Positions 27,239 to 35,496 of a DNA stretch of 49,804 nt are shown here, piece by piece. The translations under genes were made by a program, and so were the position numbers. Origin of the DNA: Acetobacter senegalensis (GTDB taxonomy: Bacteria > Pseudomonadota > Alphaproteobacteria > Acetobacterales > Acetobacteraceae); contig NZ_LHZU01000120.1 of NCBI RefSeq assembly GCF_001580995.1, positions 1 to 49,804 of the forward strand, read 5' to 3'. The notes below the pieces were generated by a model, which was given only the letters and a program-made list of their open reading frames with translations, was not told the DNA's origin and made no database searches. Position 1 is the stretch's first letter. Every line of letters begins with the position of its first letter.

Positions 27239-27676
27239 TTACTGGGGGTCTTCCCCACGATTGCGCCGCGTGTCGATGTCCCGCGACAGTTCCCTGAGAA
27301 AGCGATCTCCCGTCGCCAGCTTCCGCCCGAGCGATTGCAGGAAACCCTCGAACCGTTCGACGCCTTTCGCCCTGGCCGATGCCTGGGCACTGTCGGGCAG
27401 CGGTGGGGTGACGGTCAGCCAGAAGCGAATGAACAATGCCAGCGTCTCGCCCATAATGGCGAGGTCCTCGTCCATCCCGGCAATCTGGCGGTCGATCCTG
27501 TCCATGCGGCGGGCGAACACCGCCTCCAACCGCTCTGAAGCGTCGGCCGAAAGAAAGGACGCAACAGCGGCCTCAATCACCGCTGACTTCGAGACGTTGC
27601 GCCGCAACGCCAGCGCTTCGACCTGCTTCAGAAGCTCCGGCTCGAAATACACATTCATGCGGGTCTTGCTGGACAT
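27239..27676 (-). CDS. CopG/ribbon-helix-helix regulator of the tra/trb region
   Basis: A 145-residue protein. The N-terminal ribbon-helix-helix (RMNVYFEPELLKQVEALALRRNVSKSAVIEAA) is CopG-like; a longer helical C-terminal part follows. I prefer the ATG at 27676 because GAGG lies six bases upstream; ATG 27682 and GTG 27688 (which overlaps the traG stop) are alternatives. It lies between traG and trbB on the same strand, the usual place for the CopG-family gene of Tn4371-type elements. It probably controls transfer genes. Confidence 0.88.
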   Translation of the reverse strand: MSSKTRMNVYFEPELLKQVEALALRRNVSKSAVIEAAVASFLSADASERLEAVFARRMDRIDRQIAGMDEDLAIMGETLALFIRFWLTVTPPLPDSAQASARAKGVERFEGFLQSLGRKLATGDRFLRELSRDIDTRRNRGEDPQ

Positions 27677-27684
27677 GGGCATCC

Positions 27685-29673
27685 TCACAGATCGAGACCG
27701 TCGGCCGGGTCCATCGTCGCCTGCCGCGCAACGGAGCGGGCTTGCTGGCGTATGGCGCGCGCCCTGGCCGCATCGACATCCGGCTCGTCGTCGAGCACAT
27801 CGAACTCCTGCATACCCGGCCGCTCGGGCGGCGCGACGTCCTCATGCTCTGGCAATTCCGGTTCGCGGCGAATACCGGAATTGGCCGGATCGTCACCAGC
27901 CCTATTACTGCCATCCGGTGCTGGCCCTCCTGATGGAACCCCTACCTCCAGCGCAGACCAGTCATCGGACGGGGGCGCGGACGGGCGTTTCGTCCCAGTA
28001 GCCGGGGGCGGCAGGACACGCTCCATGAACCGTGCGTCTTCGTAATAGCGGGCTTTCTTCGCGCGAACGGGGGCCACACCCGCGACCAGCAACAGTTCAT
28101 CGGTCGGCGGAAGCTGCATCACCTCGCCGGGCGTCAGCAGCGGTCGTGCCGTTTCCTGTCGCGACACCATGAGATGCCCGAGCCAGGGCGATAGCCGGTG
28201 ACCGGCATAATTGGTGGAATCACGCATTTCGGTCGCGGTGCCGAGCGCGTCCGACACCCGCCGGGCGGTGCGTTCGTCGTTGGTGGCGAAGGCAACACGG
28301 ACATGACAGTTATCGAGAATACTATTGTTCGCGCCGTAGGCTTTTTCGATCTGGTTGAGGCTCTGCGCGATCAGGAAGGATTTAATCCCATACCCCGCCA
28401 TGAAGGCCAGCGCACTCTCGAAAAAATCCAGCCGACCGAGGGCGGGAAACTCATCAAGCATCAGCAGCAACCGATGCCGATGGGCGGAGACATGCAGATC
28501 CTCCGTCAGCCGCCTGCCAATCTGGTTCAGGATCAGGCGGATCAGCGGCTTGGTGCGGGCAATGTCGGATGGCGGTACGACGAGATAGAGGCTCGCGGAC
28601 TGGCGGCCGGACACGAGATCCGCGATGCGCCAGTCGCATCGTGCCGTCACCTTTGCCACCACGGGGTCGCGATAGAGGCCCAGGAACGACATGGCGGTGG
28701 ACAGGACGCCCGATCGTTCGTTGTCGCTCTTGTTCAGCAACTCCCGCGCAGACGACGCAATGACCGGATGCACACCAGCCTTGCCGAGATGCGGCGTGGA
28801 CATCATGGCGCGCAACGTCGCCTCCACCGGCCGCTTCGGATCGGAGAGGAAATTGGCGACACCGGCCAGCGTCTTGTCCCGCTCGGCGTAGAGGACATGC
28901 AGGATCGCCCCCACCAGCAGGGAGTGCGAGGTCTTCTCCCAATGATTCCGCCGGTCCAGCGCGCCTTCGGGATCGACGAGGATATCGGCGATGTTCTGGA
29001 CGTCGCGTACCTCCTTGTCGCCACGCCGAACCTCCAGCAGCGGATTGTAGGGCGAGGACGCCGGATCGGTCGGGTCGAACAGCAGCACACGCCCGTACCG
29101 GGCACGAAATCCGGCGGTCAGCCCCCAGTTCTCGCCTTTGATGTCATGAACGATGGCCGAGCCCGGCCAGGTCAGCAGCGTTGGCACGACCAGCCCGACA
29201 CCTTTGCCCGAACGGGTCGGCGCAAAGCACAGGACATGCTCTGGACCATTATGCCGGAGATAGTCCCGATCCCATCGGCCCAGCACCACACCGTCAGGGT
29301 CGAGCAGCCCGGCTTCCGTCACCTCGCCAACGTCAGCCCAGCGGGCTGAGCCATACGTGGCGACATTCCGGGCCTCCCGCGCCCGAAGGATGGACAGGCC
29401 GATGGCAACGACGCTGCCGATAATTCCACCGGACGACGCGATATATCCGCCCGTCACGAAAATCGACGGCGCGTAGGCGTCGTAGAAATACCACCACCAG
29501 AAGAAGGCCGGCGGATCGTAGAACGGCCAGCCTGCCACCATGAACCAAGGAGCGCCAAGCTGGGGCTGAAAGCCGAGACGCCAGGCTGTCCATTCCGTGG
29601 CACTCCAGATGGAGACGAACACGATCAGCAGAACAAGGGCAACCTGCCCCCACAGGACACGGCTTCCGGACAT
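27685..29673 (-). CDS. traG: TraG, VirD4-like coupling protein
   Basis: A 662-residue type IV coupling protein that brings the relaxase-DNA complex to the channel. Two N-terminal transmembrane helices are seen (about 7-25 and 80-98). Walker A is FAPTRSGKGVGLVVP and Walker B LLMLDEFPALGRL; SLNQIEKAYG and the FATNDERTARRVSDALG block are typical. The C-terminal 100 residues are Pro/Asp-rich and variable. It runs in the same direction as the CopG-like gene. Confidence 0.95.
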   Translation of the reverse strand: MSGSRVLWGQVALVLLIVFVSIWSATEWTAWRLGFQPQLGAPWFMVAGWPFYDPPAFFWWWYFYDAYAPSIFVTGGYIASSGGIIGSVVAIGLSILRAREARNVATYGSARWADVGEVTEAGLLDPDGVVLGRWDRDYLRHNGPEHVLCFAPTRSGKGVGLVVPTLLTWPGSAIVHDIKGENWGLTAGFRARYGRVLLFDPTDPASSPYNPLLEVRRGDKEVRDVQNIADILVDPEGALDRRNHWEKTSHSLLVGAILHVLYAERDKTLAGVANFLSDPKRPVEATLRAMMSTPHLGKAGVHPVIASSARELLNKSDNERSGVLSTAMSFLGLYRDPVVAKVTARCDWRIADLVSGRQSASLYLVVPPSDIARTKPLIRLILNQIGRRLTEDLHVSAHRHRLLLMLDEFPALGRLDFFESALAFMAGYGIKSFLIAQSLNQIEKAYGANNSILDNCHVRVAFATNDERTARRVSDALGTATEMRDSTNYAGHRLSPWLGHLMVSRQETARPLLTPGEVMQLPPTDELLLVAGVAPVRAKKARYYEDARFMERVLPPPATGTKRPSAPPSDDWSALEVGVPSGGPAPDGSNRAGDDPANSGIRREPELPEHEDVAPPERPGMQEFDVLDDEPDVDAARARAIRQQARSVARQATMDPADGLDL

Positions 29674-29790
29674 CGGGGCTCCAATCGGCTTGGGGAATGA
29701 AACCGATCAGAGAAGGGGCGACCCAGCGGCAGGCAATATATAATGAGTCGCGATCGTACCGCCGGATACCATGGCGTAGAAAAAGGACGG

Positions 29791-30087
29791 TCAGTGCCGG
29801 GTTGCGCGGGCGTCGATCACGGCCTGCTCGAGAATCTTCCGGTAACCGATCTTCGTCATCCACTGCGCACGGGCGAGATGGCTTTCCCAGCAAGTGCGCG
29901 TGCGCTCTGCGTCCGCCGGATCACGATGCAGCACGATCCGCGCCACCTCCGCCCAGTCGGCCCGATCCGCCTCGGCATCGAGCAGGCGGAGATAGGTGAT
30001 GAAATGCACTTCGTCATAGGTCGTGATCTCCGGCACGGTCGGGGCCAGGTCATCGACATCGGGGTCCAGTTCGGGTCTTGCTGTCAT
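29791..30087 (-). CDS. Small DUF2285-like protein
   Basis: A 98-residue helical protein (YLRLLDAEADRADWAEVARI then SHLARAQWMTKIGYRKIL). The ending WMTxxGYRxIL resembles the DUF2285 C-terminal box, where such small proteins bind DNA and regulate ICE genes. I start at the ATG at 30087. The open frame runs on to 30462, but that part is antisense to an XRE gene. It is divergent from the XRE gene at 30194, with a palindrome-rich control region between them. Confidence 0.7.
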   Translation of the reverse strand: MTARPELDPDVDDLAPTVPEITTYDEVHFITYLRLLDAEADRADWAEVARIVLHRDPADAERTRTCWESHLARAQWMTKIGYRKILEQAVIDARATRH

Positions 30088-30125
30088 CCGACAGCCCTCC
30101 AGCAGGATTGCAGTCAACCATATCC

Positions 30126-30156
30126 TAAAATGGGATAATCCTAAATCAGGATTATC
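30126..30156. promoter_or_regulatory. Operator cluster between DUF2285-like and XRE genes
   Basis: GATAATCCT (30134-30142) and AGGATTATC (30148-30156) form a perfect dyad with a five-base centre. A further TATCC lies just to the left and pairs with GGATA in the same tract. This is likely an operator for the XRE protein that begins 38 bases downstream. The matching regulator is inferred from proximity. Confidence 0.65.
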
Positions 30157-30193
30157 GGAACGGCTCCCCTTGCCCGTCGGAGAGCTGTTCCGC

Positions 30194-30478
30194 GTGAAGA
30201 AATCCCTGCGCACACCCCGGCAGCTTTTGCTGCAATCGCTTCTTACAGAAGCGCGCAAGACCGGGGGTATGACGCAGGCGGAACTGGCCGCCGCACTTGG
30301 CAAACCGCAATCCTTCGTCGCCAAATACGAGAATGGCGAGCGACGAATCGATGTCATTGAGTTCGCTGACATAACAGCCGCCCTTGGCGTTTCCGGCGCC
30401 GATCTTCTCGTTCGTCTCGCGCCTGGCGCAGAAAAGCCCCCGCCAGAGGGCAAGGATACCACGGTCCAGGACGAATAG
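30194..30478 (+). CDS. XRE-family transcriptional regulator 1
   Basis: A 94-residue protein with one lambda-repressor-type helix-turn-helix (MTQAELAAALGKPQSFVAKYENGERRI). The start is taken as GTG at 30194, two bases past GGAGAGCTGTTCCGC; no ATG lies upstream without crossing the operator. It is probably an autoregulated repressor controlling the divergent DUF2285-like gene and conjugation functions. It lies 49 bp ahead of the second XRE gene, which has its own palindrome. Confidence 0.8.
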   Translation: MKKSLRTPRQLLLQSLLTEARKTGGMTQAELAAALGKPQSFVAKYENGERRIDVIEFADITAALGVSGADLLVRLAPGAEKPPPEGKDTTVQDE

Positions 30479-30506
30479 GAACGATCATTCCTGGAATGAT
30501 CGTTCC
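30478..30506. promoter_or_regulatory. Perfect 29-bp palindromic operator
   Basis: GGAACGATCATTCC, a single T, then GGAATGATCGTTCC: 14-bp arms with no mismatch. It begins at the last base of the first XRE gene and ends 21 bp before the ATG of the second. This is a strong candidate autoregulatory operator for the second XRE protein. Confidence 0.75.
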
Positions 30507-30527
30507 GACGCAGGTCTCGATGATGGC

Positions 30528-30752
30528 ATGGACCTCAAGGAGGTCATGGCGGTCAACCTGCGTCGGATGCGTCATGACAGGGACATGACGCAAGAAGAGC
30601 TGGCCGATCGCGCCGGCCTGAGCACCCGCTATATCGGAGCGATCGAACGCGCGGATGTTTCGGCAAGCGTTACGATCCTGGGAAAGATTGCGGAGGCACT
30701 GGACGTGGAACCGGGGGCGCTATTGAAAGCTGTCCTGGCCAGCCCGCGCTGA
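30528..30752 (+). CDS. XRE-family transcriptional regulator 2 (C-protein-like)
   Basis: A 74-residue single-domain helix-turn-helix protein (VNLRRMRHDRDMTQEELADRAGLSTRYIGAIERADVSASV), about the size and layout of restriction-controller (C) proteins and small phage repressors. No restriction gene is adjacent, so it more likely controls element genes. It starts 21 bp after the 29-bp palindrome. It is convergent with the isochorismatase gene, with a short stem (CTGAGGG/CCCTCAG, 30757-30779) between. Confidence 0.85.
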   Translation: MDLKEVMAVNLRRMRHDRDMTQEELADRAGLSTRYIGAIERADVSASVTILGKIAEALDVEPGALLKAVLASPR

Positions 30753-30775
30753 CCGGCTGAGGGGAAAAAACGCCC

Positions 30776-31378
30776 TCAGTCCTTCCACGCGGTGCTGTCC
30801 TTCACGACGACAGCGAACATATCCGCCAGTTCGGCCAGCGCAACGCGGCGCACGGTTTCGGCCGCGATCGTTCCGCCCAGCGGATCAGCGACATCACGTG
30901 CGGCAATGGCGTCCGCCACAAGGGTCACGCGCAGACCGTATTCCTCCGCCGCCGCGCGGGCCGTGGTGGACACGCAGACACCCACCGTATCCCCGGCAAT
31001 GATGACCTCATTCCGACCTGTCTCCTTGATCCGGTCCGCGAGCCCGGTGCCGATAAACGCATTCGCATGGGTCTTGAACAGAACCGTCTCCCCTTCGCGG
31101 GGCGTCACCTGGGGCAGGAAATCGCGATACGGACTATCGCTGGCGAAGGCGGGAGCACCTGGTCCTGCGTCATGGGCAATATGGATGACCGGCACGCCAT
31201 TGCGACGCGCAAGGGCAAGAAGCCGCCCGGCCTCATCCGCCGCCGCATCGACATTGGCAAGTGGCACCCGTCCGTCGCGATATTCGCGCTGGATGTCAAT
31301 CAGGACCAGCACCGACCGGTCAAGCGGCGACGGGCTGTCGTCGAGACCGTAGATCTGGCGGAAGGTTTCGAGGGTCAT
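30776..31378 (-). CDS. Isochorismatase-family cysteine hydrolase
   Basis: A 200-residue hydrolase. The catalytic triad is visible: Asp in VLIDIQ, Lys in FKTHANAFIGT, and Cys in GDTVGVCVSTT with the preceding cis-peptide-type segment. Members cleave isochorismate, nicotinamide or other amides, so substrate is open; nothing here points to siderophore synthesis. It lies 47 bp downstream of the LysR gene on the same strand and may be its target. This is the first gene of the non-conjugation cargo block. Confidence 0.9.
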   Translation of the reverse strand: MTLETFRQIYGLDDSPSPLDRSVLVLIDIQREYRDGRVPLANVDAAADEAGRLLALARRNGVPVIHIAHDAGPGAPAFASDSPYRDFLPQVTPREGETVLFKTHANAFIGTGLADRIKETGRNEVIIAGDTVGVCVSTTARAAAEEYGLRVTLVADAIAARDVADPLGGTIAAETVRRVALAELADMFAVVVKDSTAWKD

Positions 31379-31425
31379 GGGGATTTTCCTCCTGATAACA
31401 AGCTATTTTGACAGCCGGCGCTTCA

Positions 31426-32445
31426 TCAGGGTGCGCCGCCTGTTTCGTGATGTCCCGGTGTCTTGACTGGAAACGAGGATGGCATGGTTTGAGCCTGCAT
31501 GGTCCAACCATCCATGCGACTCATATGCGTGGCAAGCTCCAGAAGCTTACGCAGCGCAGGGCTGCGGTTCTGAGGCGACCAGACGGCGCTGAACCGGGCC
31601 TGTTCGTTTTCGTCATCGATCGGACGGAAGACGACACCGGGAAATGGCACATAGCTCCCCGCCTCGTGGGTCAGCGTGATCCCCTCTCCTGCGGCAACCA
31701 TGTGCATCAACGTATCCCGCCCTACATTGCGCCGATGGAGGCGCAGCGATCGTCCATGTTCAGCCACACGCCGGACGATATGTTCGAGAACCTGCGGCCC
31801 TGCGCCGCCCTGCCGCACAAGGAAATTCTCTGCCGCAAGATCTGCCCACGCAAGGGATTCTAGCCTCACAAGCGGATGTGCAGCAGGAAGAGCGATCACC
31901 AGCGTCTCGTTCCAGAGATGTCGGCAATGGCAATCCGGCACATTGGCAACATTGACGATGAAGGCCACGTCGAGTTTGCCCTCGCGGATCATGGCAAGAG
32001 TATGTGAAGACGATCCTTCGACGATGCTCTGTTCAATTGCCGGATGGGCTGCGCGATAGCGCTGGCGCAGATCAGCGAGGAAACCGGTTGCAATCGAACC
32101 GTGTAGCCCGATCGTGAGCCGCCCCACTGTACCATCAGAAATTGCGCCTGCCGTCCTAACGGCATGATCGATCTGCTCCATCCCTGCGGAAACCTCTGCG
32201 ACGAAACGGTGTCCGGCCTCGGTCAGCCGGACACCGCGATGACGCCGCTCGAACAGGACGATGCCCAATGTCTCTTCCAGGGCCTTGATCCGGATGCTTA
32301 CGCTCGATTGGGCAACACCGAGCGCGTTAGCCGCATGTCGGAAATTCAGATGCTCCGCGACGACCAAAGCCTGAACAAGAGAACGCAAAGGAAACTGTGC
32401 CCCCAAAGACGTATATCGGGCTTCAGCTCTCTCGCAGCGCCTCAT
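31426..32445 (-). CDS. LysR-family transcriptional regulator
   Basis: A 339-residue LysR protein. The winged helix is at about 20-85 (LNFRHAANALGVAQSSVSIRIKALEETLG), followed by a two-lobed effector-binding domain (about 105-310). The C-terminal 30 residues are extra. The ATG at 32445 leaves a rather long 18-residue lead before the usual start, so a later start is possible. Same-strand isochorismatase follows and the MFS gene precedes by 66 bp; an operon MFS-LysR-isochorismatase is possible. Confidence 0.9.
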   Translation of the reverse strand: MRRCERAEARYTSLGAQFPLRSLVQALVVAEHLNFRHAANALGVAQSSVSIRIKALEETLGIVLFERRHRGVRLTEAGHRFVAEVSAGMEQIDHAVRTAGAISDGTVGRLTIGLHGSIATGFLADLRQRYRAAHPAIEQSIVEGSSSHTLAMIREGKLDVAFIVNVANVPDCHCRHLWNETLVIALPAAHPLVRLESLAWADLAAENFLVRQGGAGPQVLEHIVRRVAEHGRSLRLHRRNVGRDTLMHMVAAGEGITLTHEAGSYVPFPGVVFRPIDDENEQARFSAVWSPQNRSPALRKLLELATHMSRMDGWTMQAQTMPSSFPVKTPGHHETGGAP

Positions 32446-32511
32446 TCTATTTTCTCAAGACCAAATGAATTAAAGCACCTGAATTGCCATAATGAGGAGG
32501 AGATTTTGGCA

Positions 32512-33735
32512 TTACCCTTCTCCCTGCTGCCGGTTTTCAGACTTTCTTGAAGCCGCAATGAAGAAGCCGACTAGGCCCAAAAGTCCACCGAACAGGCTCA
32601 CTCCGATCCAACCTGCATAAGCATAGATCATTGTGGACAAAACGGCCCCTATGGCACTGCCTAGCGAATAGAAAGCCATATATGCGCCGACGATGCGGCT
32701 CCCCACCCCGCGCGCGTTTGCTAGGATGAGACTCTGGCTGGTGACGTGAATCGCCTGAATGGCAAAATCCAAAAGCAGAACACCGATGATTAGGGACCAG
32801 ATCGAAAAGGGCAGTCCCGCGATAAAAACCCATGAGACGACTGCCAGGAGGAAGCATAGGATCGTCGTGCGCCGTGCGTATCCATGATCGGCCCAGGCGC
32901 CAGCCCTTCCTGCGCCGAGCGCGCCCGTCAGCCCGGCAAAGCCGAACAGCCCGATTTCTGTGTGGGGAAGGGAGAACGGCGGCGCGCTCAACGGCAGGAC
33001 GAGCGGCGCCCATAGCGCGTTGAACATCGCGAAGATCAGAAATGCCATGACTCCGCGCCCTCGCAGGATCGGCATGTCGCGGTAGAGCGAGAGAGTCGAG
33101 CGGATCAGCGCGAGGTAGGACAGTTGTGCCTCTGGAGCCTCCTGTTTCGGCAGAACTGCAGTGAGTGTAACTGCCATCACGACCGTCAGCACGGAAGAAA
33201 CCGCATAGACGGCCCGCCAGTCGATGAGATCGGTCAGAGCACCGGCGATGATGCGCGCGCACAAGATTCCGATCACGACGCCGCTCGTCACCTGCCCAAC
33301 CACCCGGCCACGTTCGGTGGGAGCCGCCCGGTTTGCGGCATAAGCCACCAAGGTCTGCACGAGAACGGAGAGCAGTCCGACCGCGAAGAGGCTGATGAGC
33401 AGGAAGACAAAGGATGGTGCCAGCGCGACGCCTGCCACCGAGATAGAAGCTGCCACTCCTTGCCAGAGGATGAGACGACGAGATGGCAACAGGTCACCGA
33501 GCGGGACGACAGCGAGCAACCCAAATCCATAGCCGATCTGCGTCGCCGTGATCGCGCTGCCGATCATGCTGGGGGCGACGTGAAAATCCCGAGCAATCTG
33601 ATCCAGGAGCGGCGCCGAATAATAGACATTCGCCACGCTCAAGCCGCACGCGGCTGCCAGCAACAGCACGATCACCCCGCTCAAAGGAGGCTGAGAGGAG
33701 ACGCATAAAGGTTGTTCTGAAGGGGGCAGGAGCAT
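32512..33735 (-). CDS. MFS transporter, probable drug efflux
   Basis: A 407-residue major facilitator with about 12 hydrophobic segments. The loop-2/3 signature GDLLPSRRLILW and the inner repeat (ADHGYARRTT) are present; overall it is like the DHA1/YfcJ-type exporters. I start at ATG 33735, after the divergent control region. The frame runs some 200 codons further but is antisense to the HxlR gene. It is divergent from HxlR, which suggests HxlR-controlled efflux. Substrate unknown. Confidence 0.88.
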   Translation of the reverse strand: MLLPPSEQPLCVSSQPPLSGVIVLLLAAACGLSVANVYYSAPLLDQIARDFHVAPSMIGSAITATQIGYGFGLLAVVPLGDLLPSRRLILWQGVAASISVAGVALAPSFVFLLISLFAVGLLSVLVQTLVAYAANRAAPTERGRVVGQVTSGVVIGILCARIIAGALTDLIDWRAVYAVSSVLTVVMAVTLTAVLPKQEAPEAQLSYLALIRSTLSLYRDMPILRGRGVMAFLIFAMFNALWAPLVLPLSAPPFSLPHTEIGLFGFAGLTGALGAGRAGAWADHGYARRTTILCFLLAVVSWVFIAGLPFSIWSLIIGVLLLDFAIQAIHVTSQSLILANARGVGSRIVGAYMAFYSLGSAIGAVLSTMIYAYAGWIGVSLFGGLLGLVGFFIAASRKSENRQQGEG

Positions 33736-33753
33736 CAATCGGACTCCATTGAT

Positions 33754-33807
33754 GGTTCTATAATAGAACCTATTGAATGGAATCCTGTCCAGTCTTATTT
33801 TAGAACC
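33754..33807. promoter_or_regulatory. HxlR operator in the MFS/hxlR divergent promoter
   Basis: GGTTCTA-TAA-TAGAACC (33754-33770) is a 7-bp-arm dyad 19 bp from the MFS start, and a second half-site TAGAACC is at 33801-33807. The HxlR gene has GGAAAGGAG ahead of its ATG at 33829. Likely bound by HxlR to repress one or both genes. Confidence 0.7.
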
Positions 33808-33828
33808 AAATTCGGAAAGGAGCACCGC

Positions 33829-34275
33829 ATGGTCAAACGGGTCAGCATGAAGGCGGCCGACTGCCCAGTCGCCCGGTCTCTTGATGTGATCGGCGATTGG
33901 TGGTCCTTGCTGATCGTTCGCGATGCGTTCGATGGCATGCGCCGTTTCGGCGAATTTCAGAAGAGTCTCGGCATCTCGAAGGGAATCCTGACCAGCCGAC
34001 TCCTTGCTCTTGTGGAATTTGGTGTTCTCGCTGTCGAGCCGGCTTCCGACGGAAGCGCGTGGCAGAATTACGTGCTCACGCCAAAAGGCGAAGGGCTGTT
34101 CCCGATGATCGTAGCCCTTCGCCAATGGGGCGAGGTGTTCTGCTATGAGAAGGGAGAGGCTCATTCGATCCTCATAGAACGCAAAACTGGAAAATCCCTG
34201 GCGCCGTTGCGTGTCCGTTCTTCGTCCGGCCGAGTGCTGGACGCACGCGATACCTTGGTAAAGAAAATATCTTGA
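33829..34275 (+). CDS. HxlR-family transcriptional regulator
   Basis: A 148-residue winged-helix regulator. DCPVARSLDVIGDWWSLLIVRD is the family opening with the conserved Cys, followed by GISKGILTSRLLALVEFGVL for the recognition helix. HxlR proteins often sense electrophiles or redox changes through that Cys. Divergent from the MFS gene and convergent with the alcohol dehydrogenase gene; an AT-rich 9-bp-arm stem lies at 34299-34323 between the convergent ends. Confidence 0.92.
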   Translation: MVKRVSMKAADCPVARSLDVIGDWWSLLIVRDAFDGMRRFGEFQKSLGISKGILTSRLLALVEFGVLAVEPASDGSAWQNYVLTPKGEGLFPMIVALRQWGEVFCYEKGEAHSILIERKTGKSLAPLRVRSSSGRVLDARDTLVKKIS

Positions 34276-34298
34276 GAAATATTGACTGATGGAATCCT

Positions 34299-34323
34299 CT
34301 ATTTCATTGAAACGATGAAATAG
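34299..34323. terminator. Possible bidirectional terminator stem
   Basis: CTATTTCAT, loop TGAAACG, ATGAAATAG: perfect 9-bp arms between the convergent HxlR and alcohol dehydrogenase genes. It is AT-rich and lacks a clear T-run, so termination is only a suggestion from position. Confidence 0.35.
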
Positions 34324-34332
34324 ATTCATGCC

Positions 34333-35400
34333 TCATTTCTCGATCGCGAAGTCGATAGCGACGATGCCGACCGTGTCGTAGCGTCCCATTGCCTCCAAGA
34401 CCGGGGTTATCCCGTCAAGCTCCACGGTTTGGCTCACCACCTTACCAGGGTCGAGAACGCCAGCCTCACACATGGCGAGCATCGTGTCATAGCGATGTGC
34501 CTGAAGCCCGAAAGCACCAAAAAGTCGAAGCTCATTGAGAAGGATGATGTCGATCGGAAGTCTCACGTAGCCAGCTTCGACACGGGTCGTATGACCAATC
34601 TGCACATGACGACCACGCTTGCGCAGCGACAGAACTGAATTGAGGCAGGTTTCCTCAATGCCCAGTGCATCAATCGAAACGTGAACGCCGCCACCGGTCA
34701 ATTCACGAATGGCCTCGACGGGATTCGCTTCACGAGGATCTATCACGATGGCCGCGCCAAGCTTTCTGGCGGCATCGCGTGCATGTGGCGAAGGATCGAC
34801 GGCAATGACCTTAGTTCCAACCGCAGCTGCGATCTGCACGGCCGATATACCCATGCCGCCACATCCATAGATCGCCACCCACTCGCCGCCTCTTGCGTCC
34901 GCCTGATCAACAACAGCATGAAAGGCTGCGATATAGCGGCAGCCAAGGCTAGCAGCGGCAAGCAATGTCATACTTTCAGGAACGCGCACAAAGTTTACGT
35001 CTGCGTGGCGGACCATTGAATACTCTCCGAACGCTCCCCAGAAAGACACGCCAGGAACAAGAAGATGGCCTTCGTCGCAGATATGCTGCTGTCCATCTCG
35101 GCATTGCAGGCAGGTGCCGCACCCGGGATTCATCGGATAAACGACGCGATCTCCAGGTTTCCATTGGCGCACGTCAGCACCAACCTCCTCAATGATGCCG
35201 GCGAACTCATGCCCGAGGACAAAAGGCGGTTTAATCGAGAGGCCACGCCAAGCCCAATCGTCAGTCCATAAATGCCAATCGGTACGGCAGATGCCATTCG
35301 CTCCGATCCTGACAATCGCGCCATCCGGCGGACATTCAGGGTCGGGAATCGAACGGACAACGAGAGGTTTTTGCAGTTCCTCGACAACGGCGGCACGCAT
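34333..35400 (-). CDS. Zinc-dependent alcohol dehydrogenase
   Basis: A 355-residue medium-chain dehydrogenase. Catalytic zinc ligands: Cys in GICRTDWH, His-Glu in LGHEFAG, and a Cys in SLGCRYIAAF; structural zinc Cys residues in PGCGTCLQCRDGQQHIC. The cofactor fold is YGCGGMGISAVQ with Asp after it (VDPS), favouring NAD. I start at ATG 35400, six bases after GGAG; ATG 35412 is the alternative. Substrate is unknown. Divergent from a TetR gene, which probably represses it. Confidence 0.92.
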   Translation of the reverse strand: MRAAVVEELQKPLVVRSIPDPECPPDGAIVRIGANGICRTDWHLWTDDWAWRGLSIKPPFVLGHEFAGIIEEVGADVRQWKPGDRVVYPMNPGCGTCLQCRDGQQHICDEGHLLVPGVSFWGAFGEYSMVRHADVNFVRVPESMTLLAAASLGCRYIAAFHAVVDQADARGGEWVAIYGCGGMGISAVQIAAAVGTKVIAVDPSPHARDAARKLGAAIVIDPREANPVEAIRELTGGGVHVSIDALGIEETCLNSVLSLRKRGRHVQIGHTTRVEAGYVRLPIDIILLNELRLFGAFGLQAHRYDTMLAMCEAGVLDPGKVVSQTVELDGITPVLEAMGRYDTVGIVAIDFAIEK

Positions 35401-35420
35401 GTCTTTCTCCATTCTTTAGT

Positions 35421-35484
35421 GACCAACAAAGAATGGAGGCTTGCCTTTCGATGTCAAGCAAATTATTTGTCGTTCGACCAACAA
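35421..35484. promoter_or_regulatory. adh/tetR divergent promoter with repeated motif
   Basis: The gap holds two direct copies of GACCAACAA (35421-35429 and 35476-35484), each followed by an ATGGAG string, plus a partial dyad TTTGTCG...CAACAA near the second copy. Candidate TetR operators; I cannot choose between direct and inverted arrangements from sequence alone. Confidence 0.45.
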
Positions 35485-35496
35485 TGGAGATCCAAC

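Noticed and set aside
29791..30462. A 223-residue form of the small DUF2285-like protein
   Set aside because: The first 125 codons are antisense to an XRE gene and cross its operator; the conserved protein starts at 30087.
30757..30779. Stem CTGAGGG/CCCTCAG as a terminator
   Set aside because: The A-run lies in the loop and there is no T-tract after the stem; I only mention it with the XRE gene.
33736..34329. An N-terminal extension of about 200 residues on the MFS transporter
   Set aside because: The extension is antisense to the HxlR gene and has no transporter-like or signal features; the MFS start is put at 33735.
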